From Anaerosolibacter sp. (GTDB taxonomy: Bacteria > Bacillota > Clostridia > Peptostreptococcales > Thermotaleaceae), in the NCBI RefSeq assembly GCF_029240175.1, contig NZ_JARBTM010000010.1:1-64000 (forward strand): DNA of 64,000 nucleotides, read 5' to 3'. Under the pieces are notes generated by a model that was not told the DNA's origin, made no database searches, and worked only from the letters and a program-made list of their open reading frames with translations. Positions 1 through 7,500 of the stretch are shown piece by piece (position 1 is the first letter of the stretch; each line of letters begins with the position of its first letter). The translations under genes were made by a program, and so were the position numbers.

Positions 1-96
1 GTTGCTTAATCCTAGTTCACCAGCGATTTCAAGTTTCATAGAATCTAATGCAGCTTTAGCTTCTGGAACTACCTTTTGATTTGTGTTTCTTGACAT
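1..96 (-). CDS. alpha/beta-type small acid-soluble spore protein (partial, runs off window)
   Basis: The first 32 codons of a minus-strand gene are present, starting with ATG at 96 behind a strong GGAGGTG ribosome site. The protein begins MSRNTNQKVVPEAKAALDSM and continues with KLEIAGELGLSN. This is the typical N-terminal helix of alpha/beta SASPs, which coat and protect spore DNA and are degraded by the GPR protease at germination. The family is usually 60-70 residues, so about half is missing. Expression would be expected from SigG in the forespore, but I did not find a convincing SigG promoter in the 100 bases upstream. The identification rests on a short but distinctive segment. Confidence 0.88.
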   Translation of the reverse strand, partial: MSRNTNQKVVPEAKAALDSMKLEIAGELGLSN

Positions 97-195
97 CTCT
101 TTTCACCTCCCATTAAATTCTAATAATAATTTAACCAATTGGAGGGAAATTATTTCTAGTAGATTTTAGCACTTTAGTCATAGCATGGAAATATA

Positions 196-2259
196 TTAAA
201 GACTTATTTCTCCTAGTCTATCAATAAATTTTTCAACGAGCTTGTTTTTTAGCACCTTGTTTTTTTCTAAACAAAGGGTTGTATCCTCTTCCAAAAGAAT
301 AGCAGCTTCCTTTTGCGCATGTTTCAAGACGTGAACGTGCTTAAACAAATTGGCGATCCTCAATTCTGGGATTCCATGCTGTCTTGTGCCAAAAAAGTCA
401 CCAGGTCCCCTAAGCTCTAAGTCTTTTTCAGCAATAACAAACCCATTTTCTGATTGTTCCATCACTTGCATTCTTTCTTTTGTTCGGTTATTTTTACCAC
501 TACTGATTAGCAAACAATAGGATTGATGTACGCCTCTGCCCACTCGTCCCCGCAGCTGATGCAGCTGTGCCAAGCCAAATCTCTCACTATTTTCAATGAT
601 CATGACCGATGCATTCGGTACATTTACACCTACCTCGATGACCGTTGTAGAAACCAACACATCAAGTTGTCCAGATTTAAATTCTGCCATTACAGATTCC
701 TTTTCTTGCCCTTTCATTTTTCCATGCAGCAAACCAATTCGAAAATCCTTTAAGTAAAGATTGCTTACCTCCTCAAAAATATCTAAGGCAGATTTGGCTT
801 CAATACTTTCTGATTCTTCAATCAGCGGACAAACAATATAGACCTGTCGACCATCCAAAATTTGTCCTTTTGCAAAATCATAAGCTGCTTGGCGTCTTTC
901 TTGTTGCATACATATCGTTTTAATTTTTTTTCTGCCTGGAGGTAATTCGTCAATTGTAGATATATCTAAGTCGCCATATAAAATCAAAGCCAATGTTCTT
1001 GGTATAGGCGTTGCTGTCATCACTAGAATATCCGGGTTTAATCCCTTGCTGGAAAGTACCGCCCGTTGCCGCACACCGAATCTATGTTGCTCATCTGTGA
1101 TCGCAATTCCCAGCTTATGAAAGGTGACGGTTTCTTGAATAATTGCATGGGTACCGATGATCAGATTTATTTCTCCTGATTCAATTTTCCTTAAAATTTC
1201 TTTTTTCTTTTTTTTAGGTATGCTCCCTGATAAAAGTGCTGTGTTCACGCCTAAGGGCTCTAGTAATTCCTTAGCCGAATGCAAATGCTGTTCTGCCAGT
1301 ATTTCAGTAGGCGCCATCAGTGCACCTTGATAACCGTTTAATATTGCTTTATATAGGGCAATCAGAGCGACCACTGTTTTTCCCGAGCCTACGTCGCCCT
1401 GTACCAAACGATTCATTGTTTTACTTTGTTCCATATCAATTTCAATTTCTTTTAACACTTTTTTCTGCGCATTTGTCAATCTATACGGCAGTGCCTCAAT
1501 AAGTCTATATAATTCAGGTTTTCTGTCAAACTTAATTCCCTCTTGTTCTACCATAAGCTTATTCTTAGTTAAAGATAATCCCAACTGCAAGATGAGTAAT
1601 TCTTCAAAAACAAGCCTGTATTTTGCTACTTTTAAATGCTGAGGCGATTGTGGAAAATGAATATTTCTAATAGCATAATGAATGTCACACAAACGATTTC
1701 TTTGAATAGTATCCTGTGGCAGATATTCATCCATGAAATCTACATAGCTATGAAGGACTTGGCTTTGGATCCCTATGAAATCATTTTGGGTTAAACCTTC
1801 CGTAAGACTGTAAACGGGAAGAATCCTCTCAAACAGCTTTCTTTCCTTATTGCTGACAAATTCATATTCTGGATGAAGAATCTGTATTTCTCCAAAAGCG
1901 ATTTTCACCTTACCATTGATGTATATTTGCTGCCCAATAGAGAAAGTATTCTGAACAAATGGTGTATTATAGAAAATTCCGTAGGCAGTACCCGTTGTAT
2001 CTCGGAAAGGCACTTTATAAATATTAAAGTTTCTTTTTACAGTTACTTTTTCAACGTCTCCACACACAGTGACCTTTAGAGAAACCTTGTCCTCATTTTT
2101 CAAGCCCTTAATATTGTCAATATGTCGTCGGTCCTCATATTCTCGAGGAAAAGCGTACAGAATGTCCTCAATAGTATGAATCCTCATTTTTTGAAATCGC
2201 TTATACTTGGTAGGCCCTATGCCCTTTAAAAACTGAAGGGTTTTCTTTAGTTCATTCAA
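196..2259 (-). CDS. recG: ATP-dependent DNA helicase RecG
   Basis: The 687-residue protein matches the normal RecG length and layout. An N-terminal wedge/OB region (to about residue 170) binds branched DNA. It is followed by two helicase lobes with Walker A GDVGSGKT near residue 288, the DEQHRFG box, and the ATPIPRT and QLRGRVGRG motifs. RecG remodels replication forks and Holliday junctions. The start is TTG, chosen because GGAGG lies 8 bases upstream and the N-terminal sequence fits the family. It follows fakA on the same strand, but a terminator-like hairpin sits between them. The yloU-fakA-recG order is the usual Firmicutes arrangement. Confidence 0.96.
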   Translation of the reverse strand: MNELKKTLQFLKGIGPTKYKRFQKMRIHTIEDILYAFPREYEDRRHIDNIKGLKNEDKVSLKVTVCGDVEKVTVKRNFNIYKVPFRDTTGTAYGIFYNTPFVQNTFSIGQQIYINGKVKIAFGEIQILHPEYEFVSNKERKLFERILPVYSLTEGLTQNDFIGIQSQVLHSYVDFMDEYLPQDTIQRNRLCDIHYAIRNIHFPQSPQHLKVAKYRLVFEELLILQLGLSLTKNKLMVEQEGIKFDRKPELYRLIEALPYRLTNAQKKVLKEIEIDMEQSKTMNRLVQGDVGSGKTVVALIALYKAILNGYQGALMAPTEILAEQHLHSAKELLEPLGVNTALLSGSIPKKKKKEILRKIESGEINLIIGTHAIIQETVTFHKLGIAITDEQHRFGVRQRAVLSSKGLNPDILVMTATPIPRTLALILYGDLDISTIDELPPGRKKIKTICMQQERRQAAYDFAKGQILDGRQVYIVCPLIEESESIEAKSALDIFEEVSNLYLKDFRIGLLHGKMKGQEKESVMAEFKSGQLDVLVSTTVIEVGVNVPNASVMIIENSERFGLAQLHQLRGRVGRGVHQSYCLLISSGKNNRTKERMQVMEQSENGFVIAEKDLELRGPGDFFGTRQHGIPELRIANLFKHVHVLKHAQKEAAILLEEDTTLCLEKNKVLKNKLVEKFIDRLGEISL

Positions 2260-2281
2260 AATTAACGCCTCCTAACAAAAC

Positions 2282-2305
2282 AGGAAACGGTATAGACCAT
2301 TTCCT
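2282..2305 (-). terminator. terminator-like hairpin between fakA and recG
   Basis: On the minus strand AGGAAATGG and CCGTTTCCT form a 9-bp stem (one G-U pair) around a 6-base loop, followed by GTTTTGTT. The stem overlaps the fakA stop codon. It would terminate or attenuate transcription before recG. Confidence 0.6.
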
Positions 2306-3920
2306 ATTCTATAGAGAAAATATAGTAATATAGCGGTTGACCACCGAAATAAACCTCAATATCAATATCGTTCCTTAGCTCAGCTATTTTGTCTGCCAGT
2401 ACTTGTGCTTTTTCGATTGATATATCCTCACCATAGAAAATAGTAATCATTTCAGTATCTTCGCTAATCATATTTTTTAGAAGTAAGTAGGACACTTCAT
2501 CTACATCTACGCCGACTTGTTTGATATCTCCATCTTGCATGCCGAGAATATCATCTTTCTTAATTTCAATGTCGTTAAATTGTGTATCTCTTACAGAATA
2601 CGTTACTTGCCCAGTTGTTACATTTTTTATGGCTCTCAGCATCAGTTCTGCATTTGATTCACTGCTTTCATCAGCGTTAAAAGCCAAAACTGCTGCAATT
2701 CCTTGTGGTACTGTTTTGGTAGGGATCACTATTATATTTTTATCAGATAATTCCTTTGCTTGATTTGCAGCCATGATAATATTGCTGTTATTCGGGAACA
2801 CAAAAATATTCTTAGCATCGATTCGATCAATGGCATTCTTAATGTCCTCAGTACTTGGATTCATCGTTTGACCGCCGGTTATGATCTCATCAACATTCAA
2901 ATCTTTAAATATGTCTGTTAGCCCTTTTCCCATAGTTACAGCAATCATTCCATACTCTTTTAAGTCTTTTGGTTCCTGAGACGCTTCTGATTCGAATATT
3001 CGATTTTGATGTTGATGTCTCATATTATCTATTTTGATATTGATCAGTTCCCCAAGTTTCAATCCTTTTTCTATAACTACTCCAGGATTATTTGTATGTA
3101 TATGTACCTTTGCAATGTTTTCATCTCCCACAACCAACATACAGTCGCCATAATCGCCAATAGATGCTTTAAACTGATCAATATGAATATTTTTTCCTTT
3201 GATAATAAACTCTGTACAATACCCAAAGGTTATTTCTTCGTTTTCCATGTTTGTATCATGTAAAATAGATTGAACCACTTCTACTGATTCCACTACAGTT
3301 TCTCTGTCCGTAAGGGCCTCATAAAAACCCTTTATGATAAATATAAGTCCTTTTCCGCCAGCATCAACTACACCAGCCTGTTTTAACACCTTTAACATAT
3401 CAGGCGTCTTATCTAAAACCCTTTCAGCATGGACAATAATAGTTTCTAGAAAGCTTTCGATGCTTTCCTCCCGCTTTGAAATTTCAACTGCCTTTTCTCC
3501 AATTTCTCGTGCAACGGTAAGAATTGTTCCTTCGATCGGCTTCATTACAGCCTTATACGCCGTATCTGATGCACCTTTAAATGCCATAGCCAAGTCAGTT
3601 ATACTCAATTTTTCTTTTCCCTTACAACCTTTTGCAAATCCTCTAAACAATTGGGACAAGATTACGCCCGAGTTACCCCTAGCCCCCATTAAAGATCCAT
3701 TGGCTGCTGCTTCTGCGATATCTTCTACAGACTCTCCCTTAGCGCTCTGTACTTCCCTTGCAGCTGCAGCCATCGTTAAAGACATGTTTGTTCCCGTATC
3801 GCCATCAGGGACAGGAAAAACATTTAAAGAGTCTACTGTACTTTTATTAGCCTCAAGTGAGTTTTTTCCCTGTATAATCATTTTTCTTAGTTGTACACCA
3901 TCAATATATTTAGCTTTCAA
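2304..3920 (-). CDS. fakA: fatty acid kinase ATP-binding subunit FakA (DAK2/DhaL domain, YloV)
   Basis: The 538-residue protein has an N-terminal DhaL/DAK2 kinase domain with the nucleotide/metal motif DGDTGTNM near residues 39-46 and GARGNSG near 78-84. A central region and a C-terminal DegV-like FakA domain follow. FakA phosphorylates fatty acids presented by FakB, feeding exogenous or recycled acyl chains to phospholipid synthesis through acyl-phosphate. The start is TTG behind AAGGAGG. It sits directly downstream of yloU (Asp23 family), the near-universal pairing in Firmicutes. No fakB is in the window. Confidence 0.92.
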   Translation of the reverse strand: MKAKYIDGVQLRKMIIQGKNSLEANKSTVDSLNVFPVPDGDTGTNMSLTMAAAAREVQSAKGESVEDIAEAAANGSLMGARGNSGVILSQLFRGFAKGCKGKEKLSITDLAMAFKGASDTAYKAVMKPIEGTILTVAREIGEKAVEISKREESIESFLETIIVHAERVLDKTPDMLKVLKQAGVVDAGGKGLIFIIKGFYEALTDRETVVESVEVVQSILHDTNMENEEITFGYCTEFIIKGKNIHIDQFKASIGDYGDCMLVVGDENIAKVHIHTNNPGVVIEKGLKLGELINIKIDNMRHQHQNRIFESEASQEPKDLKEYGMIAVTMGKGLTDIFKDLNVDEIITGGQTMNPSTEDIKNAIDRIDAKNIFVFPNNSNIIMAANQAKELSDKNIIVIPTKTVPQGIAAVLAFNADESSESNAELMLRAIKNVTTGQVTYSVRDTQFNDIEIKKDDILGMQDGDIKQVGVDVDEVSYLLLKNMISEDTEMITIFYGEDISIEKAQVLADKIAELRNDIDIEVYFGGQPLYYYIFSIE

Positions 3921-3938
3921 AGCAAGTTCCTCCTTAAA

Positions 3939-4295
3939 TTACTTTTCTACTCTAACACCTTGAACATTTACATTCACCTTTTTTACAGTCATACCTGTCA
4001 TATTTTCTATATTGTACTTTACTTTATCAATGATGTTATTGGCTACAGCAGAAATATTTGTCCCGAACTCAACGATGATAAATAAATCTATCAATATTTC
4101 ATCATTATCTGTTGATATCTTTACTCCCTTTGTCATATTCTCTCTTTTTAGGAGCTCTACCAAACCGCTGGCTGTAGACTTTGCAGACATTCCCACAAGT
4201 CCGTAGCACTCCATGGCAGATGCCCCTGCTATAGATGCAATTACAGCATTATCAATAAAAATGCTTCCGATTTCATTATCTAGCCTCGCCGCCAT
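3939..4295 (-). CDS. yloU: Asp23/Gls24 family envelope stress protein (YloU)
   Basis: This is a 118-residue Asp23-family protein with no signal peptide. The family forms membrane-associated scaffolds, and some members are linked to envelope stress. A small segment (SIAGASAMECYGLVGMS) and the alternating hydrophobic C-terminal half are typical. ATG at 4295 follows GGGAGGT. It is 18 bases upstream of fakA and divergent from rpmB, exactly as in Bacillus. The precise function is unknown, but the context links it to fatty-acid kinase expression. Confidence 0.9.
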   Translation of the reverse strand: MAARLDNEIGSIFIDNAVIASIAGASAMECYGLVGMSAKSTASGLVELLKRENMTKGVKISTDNDEILIDLFIIVEFGTNISAVANNIIDKVKYNIENMTGMTVKKVNVNVQGVRVEK

Positions 4296-4340
4296 CTTTT
4301 TACCTCCCTAAGTTTTATATCATTAAGCGATGTCCCACAC

Positions 4341-4388
4341 ATTATAAAATATATTATATATTTTATATTAATTATTTCACATATTCAA
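4341..4388 (-). promoter_or_regulatory. candidate SigA promoter(s) for yloU-fakA
   Basis: On the minus strand TTGAAT (4388-4383) is followed after 17 bases by TAAAAT (4365-4360). A further TATAAT lies at 4346-4341. The surrounding DNA is extremely AT-rich, so chance matches are likely. Confidence 0.35.
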
Positions 4389-4449
4389 CTTAAATCATTC
4401 ATCATTCACCAATTGGACGCTTTCTTTATGGAATATTTCATCACAACCC

Positions 4450-4505
4450 TTGCGCATGATACCTTGTATGTGTTAAAATGAATATGTTTTTATAAATGGT
4501 ATAAT
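4450..4505 (+). promoter_or_regulatory. candidate promoters for rpmB
   Basis: TTGCGC at 4450-4455 is followed after 17 bases by TTAAAA. Further downstream there is an extended -10, TGGTATAAT, at 4497-4505, but it would give a leader of only about 15 bases. One of these probably drives rpmB, divergently from yloU. Confidence 0.35.
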
Positions 4506-4526
4506 CACTCGAAGGAGGTGTAATAT

Positions 4527-4718
4527 ATGTCAAGATCATGCGATGTATGTGGAAAAGGAAATATTTCTGGAAACAATGTGAGTCACTCTAATCGTCATAC
4601 AAGAAGATCATGGAGTGCCAACATAAAGAAAGTAAAAGCAGTTGTAAATGGTTCTCCAAAAAGAATCAGCGTATGTACTAGATGTTTACGTTCAAACAAA
4701 GTTGAAAGAGCAATCTAG
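4527..4718 (+). CDS. rpmB: 50S ribosomal protein L28
   Basis: The 63-residue basic protein begins with the CDVCGKG zinc-knuckle half and ends with VCTRCLRSNKVERAI, giving the four-cysteine form of L28. It is a structural component of the large ribosomal subunit. ATG at 4527 follows GAAGGAGGTG. It is monocistronic: an intrinsic terminator follows within 10 bases, and the neighbours are on the other strand. Its position between thiN and yloU is conserved in Firmicutes. Confidence 0.97.
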   Translation: MSRSCDVCGKGNISGNNVSHSNRHTRRSWSANIKKVKAVVNGSPKRISVCTRCLRSNKVERAI

Positions 4719-4724
4719 TTTAGA

Positions 4725-4749
4725 AAAGCCTACCTTTATGGTAGGCTTT
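4725..4749 (+). terminator. intrinsic terminator of rpmB
   Basis: AAAGCCTACC and GGTAGGCTTT form a perfect 10-bp stem with a TTTAT loop, followed by an AT-rich tail. It lies 7 bases past the rpmB stop codon. Confidence 0.85.
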
Positions 4750-4798
4750 ATTTAATATGAAAATACATTACAAATAGTTATTACTTATCATTTATATA

Positions 4799-4978
4799 TT
4801 AACAGATAAATAATTTGTACCCAGCGTAAATCAACCCTAAGCCGCATAATACCATCCAAACTGTAAAAGGCAAAAAGGTAACGGCGATGATGGCGAAGCC
4901 GATTGTGAGGAGGACGATTCCAGCCATCTTCTTATCAATTCTTCGCCAAAAATATTGGGGGTATCTTCTTCTACCCAT
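4799..4978 (-). CDS. small two-helix membrane protein, 59 aa, unknown function
   Basis: An ATG at 4978 follows AAGGAGGG at good spacing and opens a 59-residue frame. The protein has a very basic N-terminus (MGRRRYPQYFWRRIDKKMAG), then two hydrophobic segments at about residues 19-34 and 38-57 separated by a short TFLPF turn. That predicts a small integral membrane protein with a positive cytoplasmic tail. It lies 16 bases after a second tiny membrane ORF, between thiN and rpmB, where bacilli carry spoVM. It does not resemble SpoVM. I do not recognise the family. The strong ribosome site and coherent topology support a real gene. Confidence 0.6.
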   Translation of the reverse strand: MGRRRYPQYFWRRIDKKMAGIVLLTIGFAIIAVTFLPFTVWMVLCGLGLIYAGYKLFIC

Positions 4979-4994
4979 AACGTATACCCTCCTT

Positions 4995-5150
4995 TTAGAT
5001 TATTTTGAAAAACACAACAATAAAACAAATGATTAAGAGAAGTAAAATTCCGTACCATAGCCAAAGGGGAATCATTTCGACGATAATAATTGAGCCGATG
5101 AGTGCTAATGATATTCCAAAAATCTTTCTGAGCAAAAATGGTCTCCTCAA
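4995..5150 (-). CDS. small two-helix membrane protein, 51 aa, unknown function
   Basis: A TTG start at 5150 follows AAGGGG. The 51-residue product has an arginine-rich start (RRPFLLRK), a hydrophobic segment at about 10-28, a short WLWYG turn, and a second hydrophobic segment to residue 48. It is probably a hairpin membrane protein. Its stop is 16 bases before the next small membrane ORF, so the two look co-transcribed after thiN. The non-ATG start lowers certainty, and I recognise no family. The alternative 75-residue frame through the same DNA has a shifted reading and an implausible composition. Confidence 0.5.
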   Translation of the reverse strand: MRRPFLLRKIFGISLALIGSIIIVEMIPLWLWYGILLLLIICFIVVFFKII

Positions 5151-5293
5151 AATATCACCCCTTCTATTATATATTTGATAATCGGTGTTCTTATTTTTAA
5201 AGACTTCCCTTTTCGCTTCAATTCTCTTATAACGGTCACCGTTAGAACGTCAAATGTTATTATATTGTATTCCACAGTCTCAAAATTTGACAC

Positions 5294-5316
5294 AAAAAAA
5301 GCACACATCGTGTGCT
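5294..5316 (-). terminator. intrinsic terminator of thiN
   Basis: On the minus strand AGCACAC, GAT loop, GTGTGCT, then seven T. The stem begins inside the thiN stop codon. Transcription of the small membrane ORFs beyond it would need read-through or their own promoter. Confidence 0.85.
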
Positions 5317-5950
5317 AGTCTTTTGCCAAAATAACCAATAGGTTTCCTCTTTTAATATTTATATGTCCATGTCGACCTTTCAGCTTGTTGCTGATCCCTA
5401 ACGTAGAGCCCATTTTAATGGTGGCATTGTCCAAAGGGTATTCAAATCCTGACAGGGTTATCCCTTCAACAGCTGCACTTAAAGGTATCAGTGAAACGAA
5501 TCCTCCGGGCTGCCCCTCCACTTCGCCATAATCATTGATTACAAAGATCTCATTATGCTCATCTATCATTCTAGCCTTAACACCTTGCTCTAACAATGGC
5601 AACAATAGGGTGATATTGCCCAGGGTATGGTCCATTCTACTGCCTATGCAGCCTAACAGGTTTATTTCTGTACATCCTCTTTCCAATGCATAACGTATTG
5701 CTAAGTCAGAATCTGTAAAATCCTTACGAACTGGAAACTTATAAAATTCAATATCTTTCCCATGAAAATACGCTATGTCATCTTGCCCCATAGAATCTAA
5801 ATCCCCAATAATTACATTGGGCAGAATTCCCATGGTCCGCAGATGTCGTGCACCGCCATCTACACAAATAACAAATTCACACTGATCAATAACTGGCCTA
5901 TGGATTTCATAGTTCTTGATATCACCATTGCTAATGATTGCACATTTCAT
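5315..5950 (-). CDS. thiN: thiamine pyrophosphokinase
   Basis: The 211-residue protein contains DGGARHL near residue 31 and the nucleotide/metal motif GDLDS near 49-53, followed by the DFTDSDLA segment. These are hallmarks of the TPK catalytic domain, and a C-terminal thiamine-binding beta domain follows. The enzyme transfers pyrophosphate from ATP to thiamine to give the cofactor TPP in the cytosol. It lies 12 bases after rpe in the prpC-prkC-rsgA-rpe-thiN run, as in Bacillus, and ends at a strong terminator. Confidence 0.94.
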   Translation of the reverse strand: MKCAIISNGDIKNYEIHRPVIDQCEFVICVDGGARHLRTMGILPNVIIGDLDSMGQDDIAYFHGKDIEFYKFPVRKDFTDSDLAIRYALERGCTEINLLGCIGSRMDHTLGNITLLLPLLEQGVKARMIDEHNEIFVINDYGEVEGQPGGFVSLIPLSAAVEGITLSGFEYPLDNATIKMGSTLGISNKLKGRHGHINIKRGNLLVILAKD

Positions 5951-5962
5951 ATTCTGCCTCCA

Positions 5963-6622
5963 TTAGAATTCACTCAGTCTATTTCTGAACATTTTCACAG
6001 TGTCTTCAATAGAAACAGTATTAAAAATTGCTGAACCTGCAACAAGAACATTGGCTCCTGCTTGCACCACTTCCGCAGCATTGTCCAACTTTATACCGCC
6101 ATCCACTTGTATATCCATTACTAAGTTTCTTTCTGCCAACATCTTCTTCAATGCTTTAATTTTTTCTAATGCCGAAGGGATAAAATGCTGTCCTCCAAAC
6201 CCTGGATTCACTGACATAATCAATACCATATCCAGTTCTTCAAGTACATACTCTAATGAATTCAGAGGTGTACCAGGATTTAGCGCCACCGCCGCCTTTG
6301 CCCCCTGGGATTTTATATTCTGAATTGTCCTATGGATATGTGTACATGCCTCTGCATGTACAGTAATAATGTCAGCGCCAGCTTTTATAAAACTACCAAT
6401 ATATTGATCCGGATTCTCAATCATAAGATGCACATCAAAAGGCAAGTTTGTTCTTCCTTTGATACTTTCAATAACCAATGGGCCTATAGTAATGTTAGGA
6501 ACAAAATGTCCATCCATCACATCAATATGAAGTAAATCTACCCCAGCACTTTCTACCTTTTTTATATCCTCTAACAAATGTGCAAAGTTCGCTGATAATA
6601 TTGAGGGCGCTAATTTAATCAT
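5963..6622 (-). CDS. rpe: ribulose-phosphate 3-epimerase
   Basis: This 219-residue TIM barrel has the family signatures [12 protein letters not shown] (residues 33-44, metal-binding His and Asp) and SVNPGFGGQ, plus the phosphate-binding DGG region near the C-terminus. It interconverts ribulose 5-phosphate and xylulose 5-phosphate in the pentose phosphate pathway. ATG at 6622 lies 2 bases after the rsgA stop, so translation is probably coupled. Confidence 0.97.
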   Translation of the reverse strand: MIKLAPSILSANFAHLLEDIKKVESAGVDLLHIDVMDGHFVPNITIGPLVIESIKGRTNLPFDVHLMIENPDQYIGSFIKAGADIITVHAEACTHIHRTIQNIKSQGAKAAVALNPGTPLNSLEYVLEELDMVLIMSVNPGFGGQHFIPSALEKIKALKKMLAERNLVMDIQVDGGIKLDNAAEVVQAGANVLVAGSAIFNTVSIEDTVKMFRNRLSEF

Positions 6623-6624
6623 GA

Positions 6625-7500
6625 CTAATACCTCCTGGTCTGTAAAATCTCATCTATCAGCTGCGTGTAACTCTCATATCTGGACTGATCAATTTGTTTT
6701 TCTTTTAAAGCAGTTTTGATTGCACAATCTGGCTCACTCAAATGTCTACAGCCATTAAACCTGCACGCACCAATAAATCTATTGAACTCCTTAAAGAAAT
6801 ATTGCAATTCCTCCTCATTGATAAAATCAAGGCTTAAAGAGCTAAAGCCCGGTGTATCTAAAACCCAGCCTCCGAAATCTAGCTGCAACAATTCTACATG
6901 CCTTGTTGTGTGTTTACCTCTATCAATTTTACTGCTCACCTCGCCCGTTTGAAGTCTTAAATTGGGTTGAATAGCATTCAATAGAGACGATTTTCCTACA
7001 CCTGAAGGTCCAGCGAAAACTGTAATTTTATCCATGAGCTTTTCCGATAAATCTTTTAAGCCAATACTTTGCTTCGTACTTGTTCCTATCACTTGATATC
7101 CAATATTCTCATAAACATCTACTAACGTTGATAATTCTTGATTCTGAATCAAATCCACCTTATTAAAGCAAATCGTGATATCTATTTCTTGTGTTTCTGC
7201 TAGTATCAAGAATCTATTCAGCAAAGAAATATTGGGTTCTGGCTTCTGCGCTGCAAATACTATCACTGCATGGTTTACATTTGCCACAGGAGGACGGATT
7301 AATTCCGTCTCCCGCTCTTCAATTTCTTCAATAACGCCTTGCCCTTTTGCCCCTTGGATCGTAATCTTCACACGGTCTCCCACAAGAGGGGTAACTTTCT
7401 CCTTACGAAATTTTCCTCTTGCTCTACACTCAAAGATTTTGTCACCTGTATCTACATAATAGAAGCCACCAATACCTTTCACGATGATTCCGCTATTCAT
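6625..7500 (-). CDS. rsgA: ribosome small subunit-dependent GTPase A
   Basis: RsgA (YloQ/CpgA) is a circularly permuted GTPase that checks 30S subunit maturation. The 291-residue product has an N-terminal OB fold ([15 protein letters not shown]), then [15 protein letters not shown] and DTPGFSS in permuted order. A C-terminal zinc finger has Cys/His ligands in CRFNGCRH and EPDC. I chose ATG at 7500 over an in-frame TTG at 7518 because the protein then starts at the conserved OB fold. The start overlaps the prkC stop by 8 bases, indicating coupling. Confidence 0.95.
   Translation of the reverse strand: MNSGIIVKGIGGFYYVDTGDKIFECRARGKFRKEKVTPLVGDRVKITIQGAKGQGVIEEIEERETELIRPPVANVNHAVIVFAAQKPEPNISLLNRFLILAETQEIDITICFNKVDLIQNQELSTLVDVYENIGYQVIGTSTKQSIGLKDLSEKLMDKITVFAGPSGVGKSSLLNAIQPNLRLQTGEVSSKIDRGKHTTRHVELLQLDFGGWVLDTPGFSSLSLDFINEEELQYFFKEFNRFIGACRFNGCRHLSEPDCAIKTALKEKQIDQSRYESYTQLIDEILQTRRY

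Noticed and set aside
3334-3963. 209-residue plus-strand ORF opposite fakA
   Set aside because: It lies antisense to a strongly supported gene and shows no recognisable domain. The length is a by-product of codon use on the other strand.
4837-5064. 75-residue minus-strand ORF overlapping the two small membrane ORFs
   Set aside because: It is shifted relative to both small membrane frames, has an incoherent composition, and no ribosome site. The overlapping frames have better starts and clear helices.
5161-5293. A canonical spoVM peptide gene between thiN and rpmB
   Set aside because: No frame encoding a SpoVM-like amphipathic peptide of about 26 residues could be read on either strand here.
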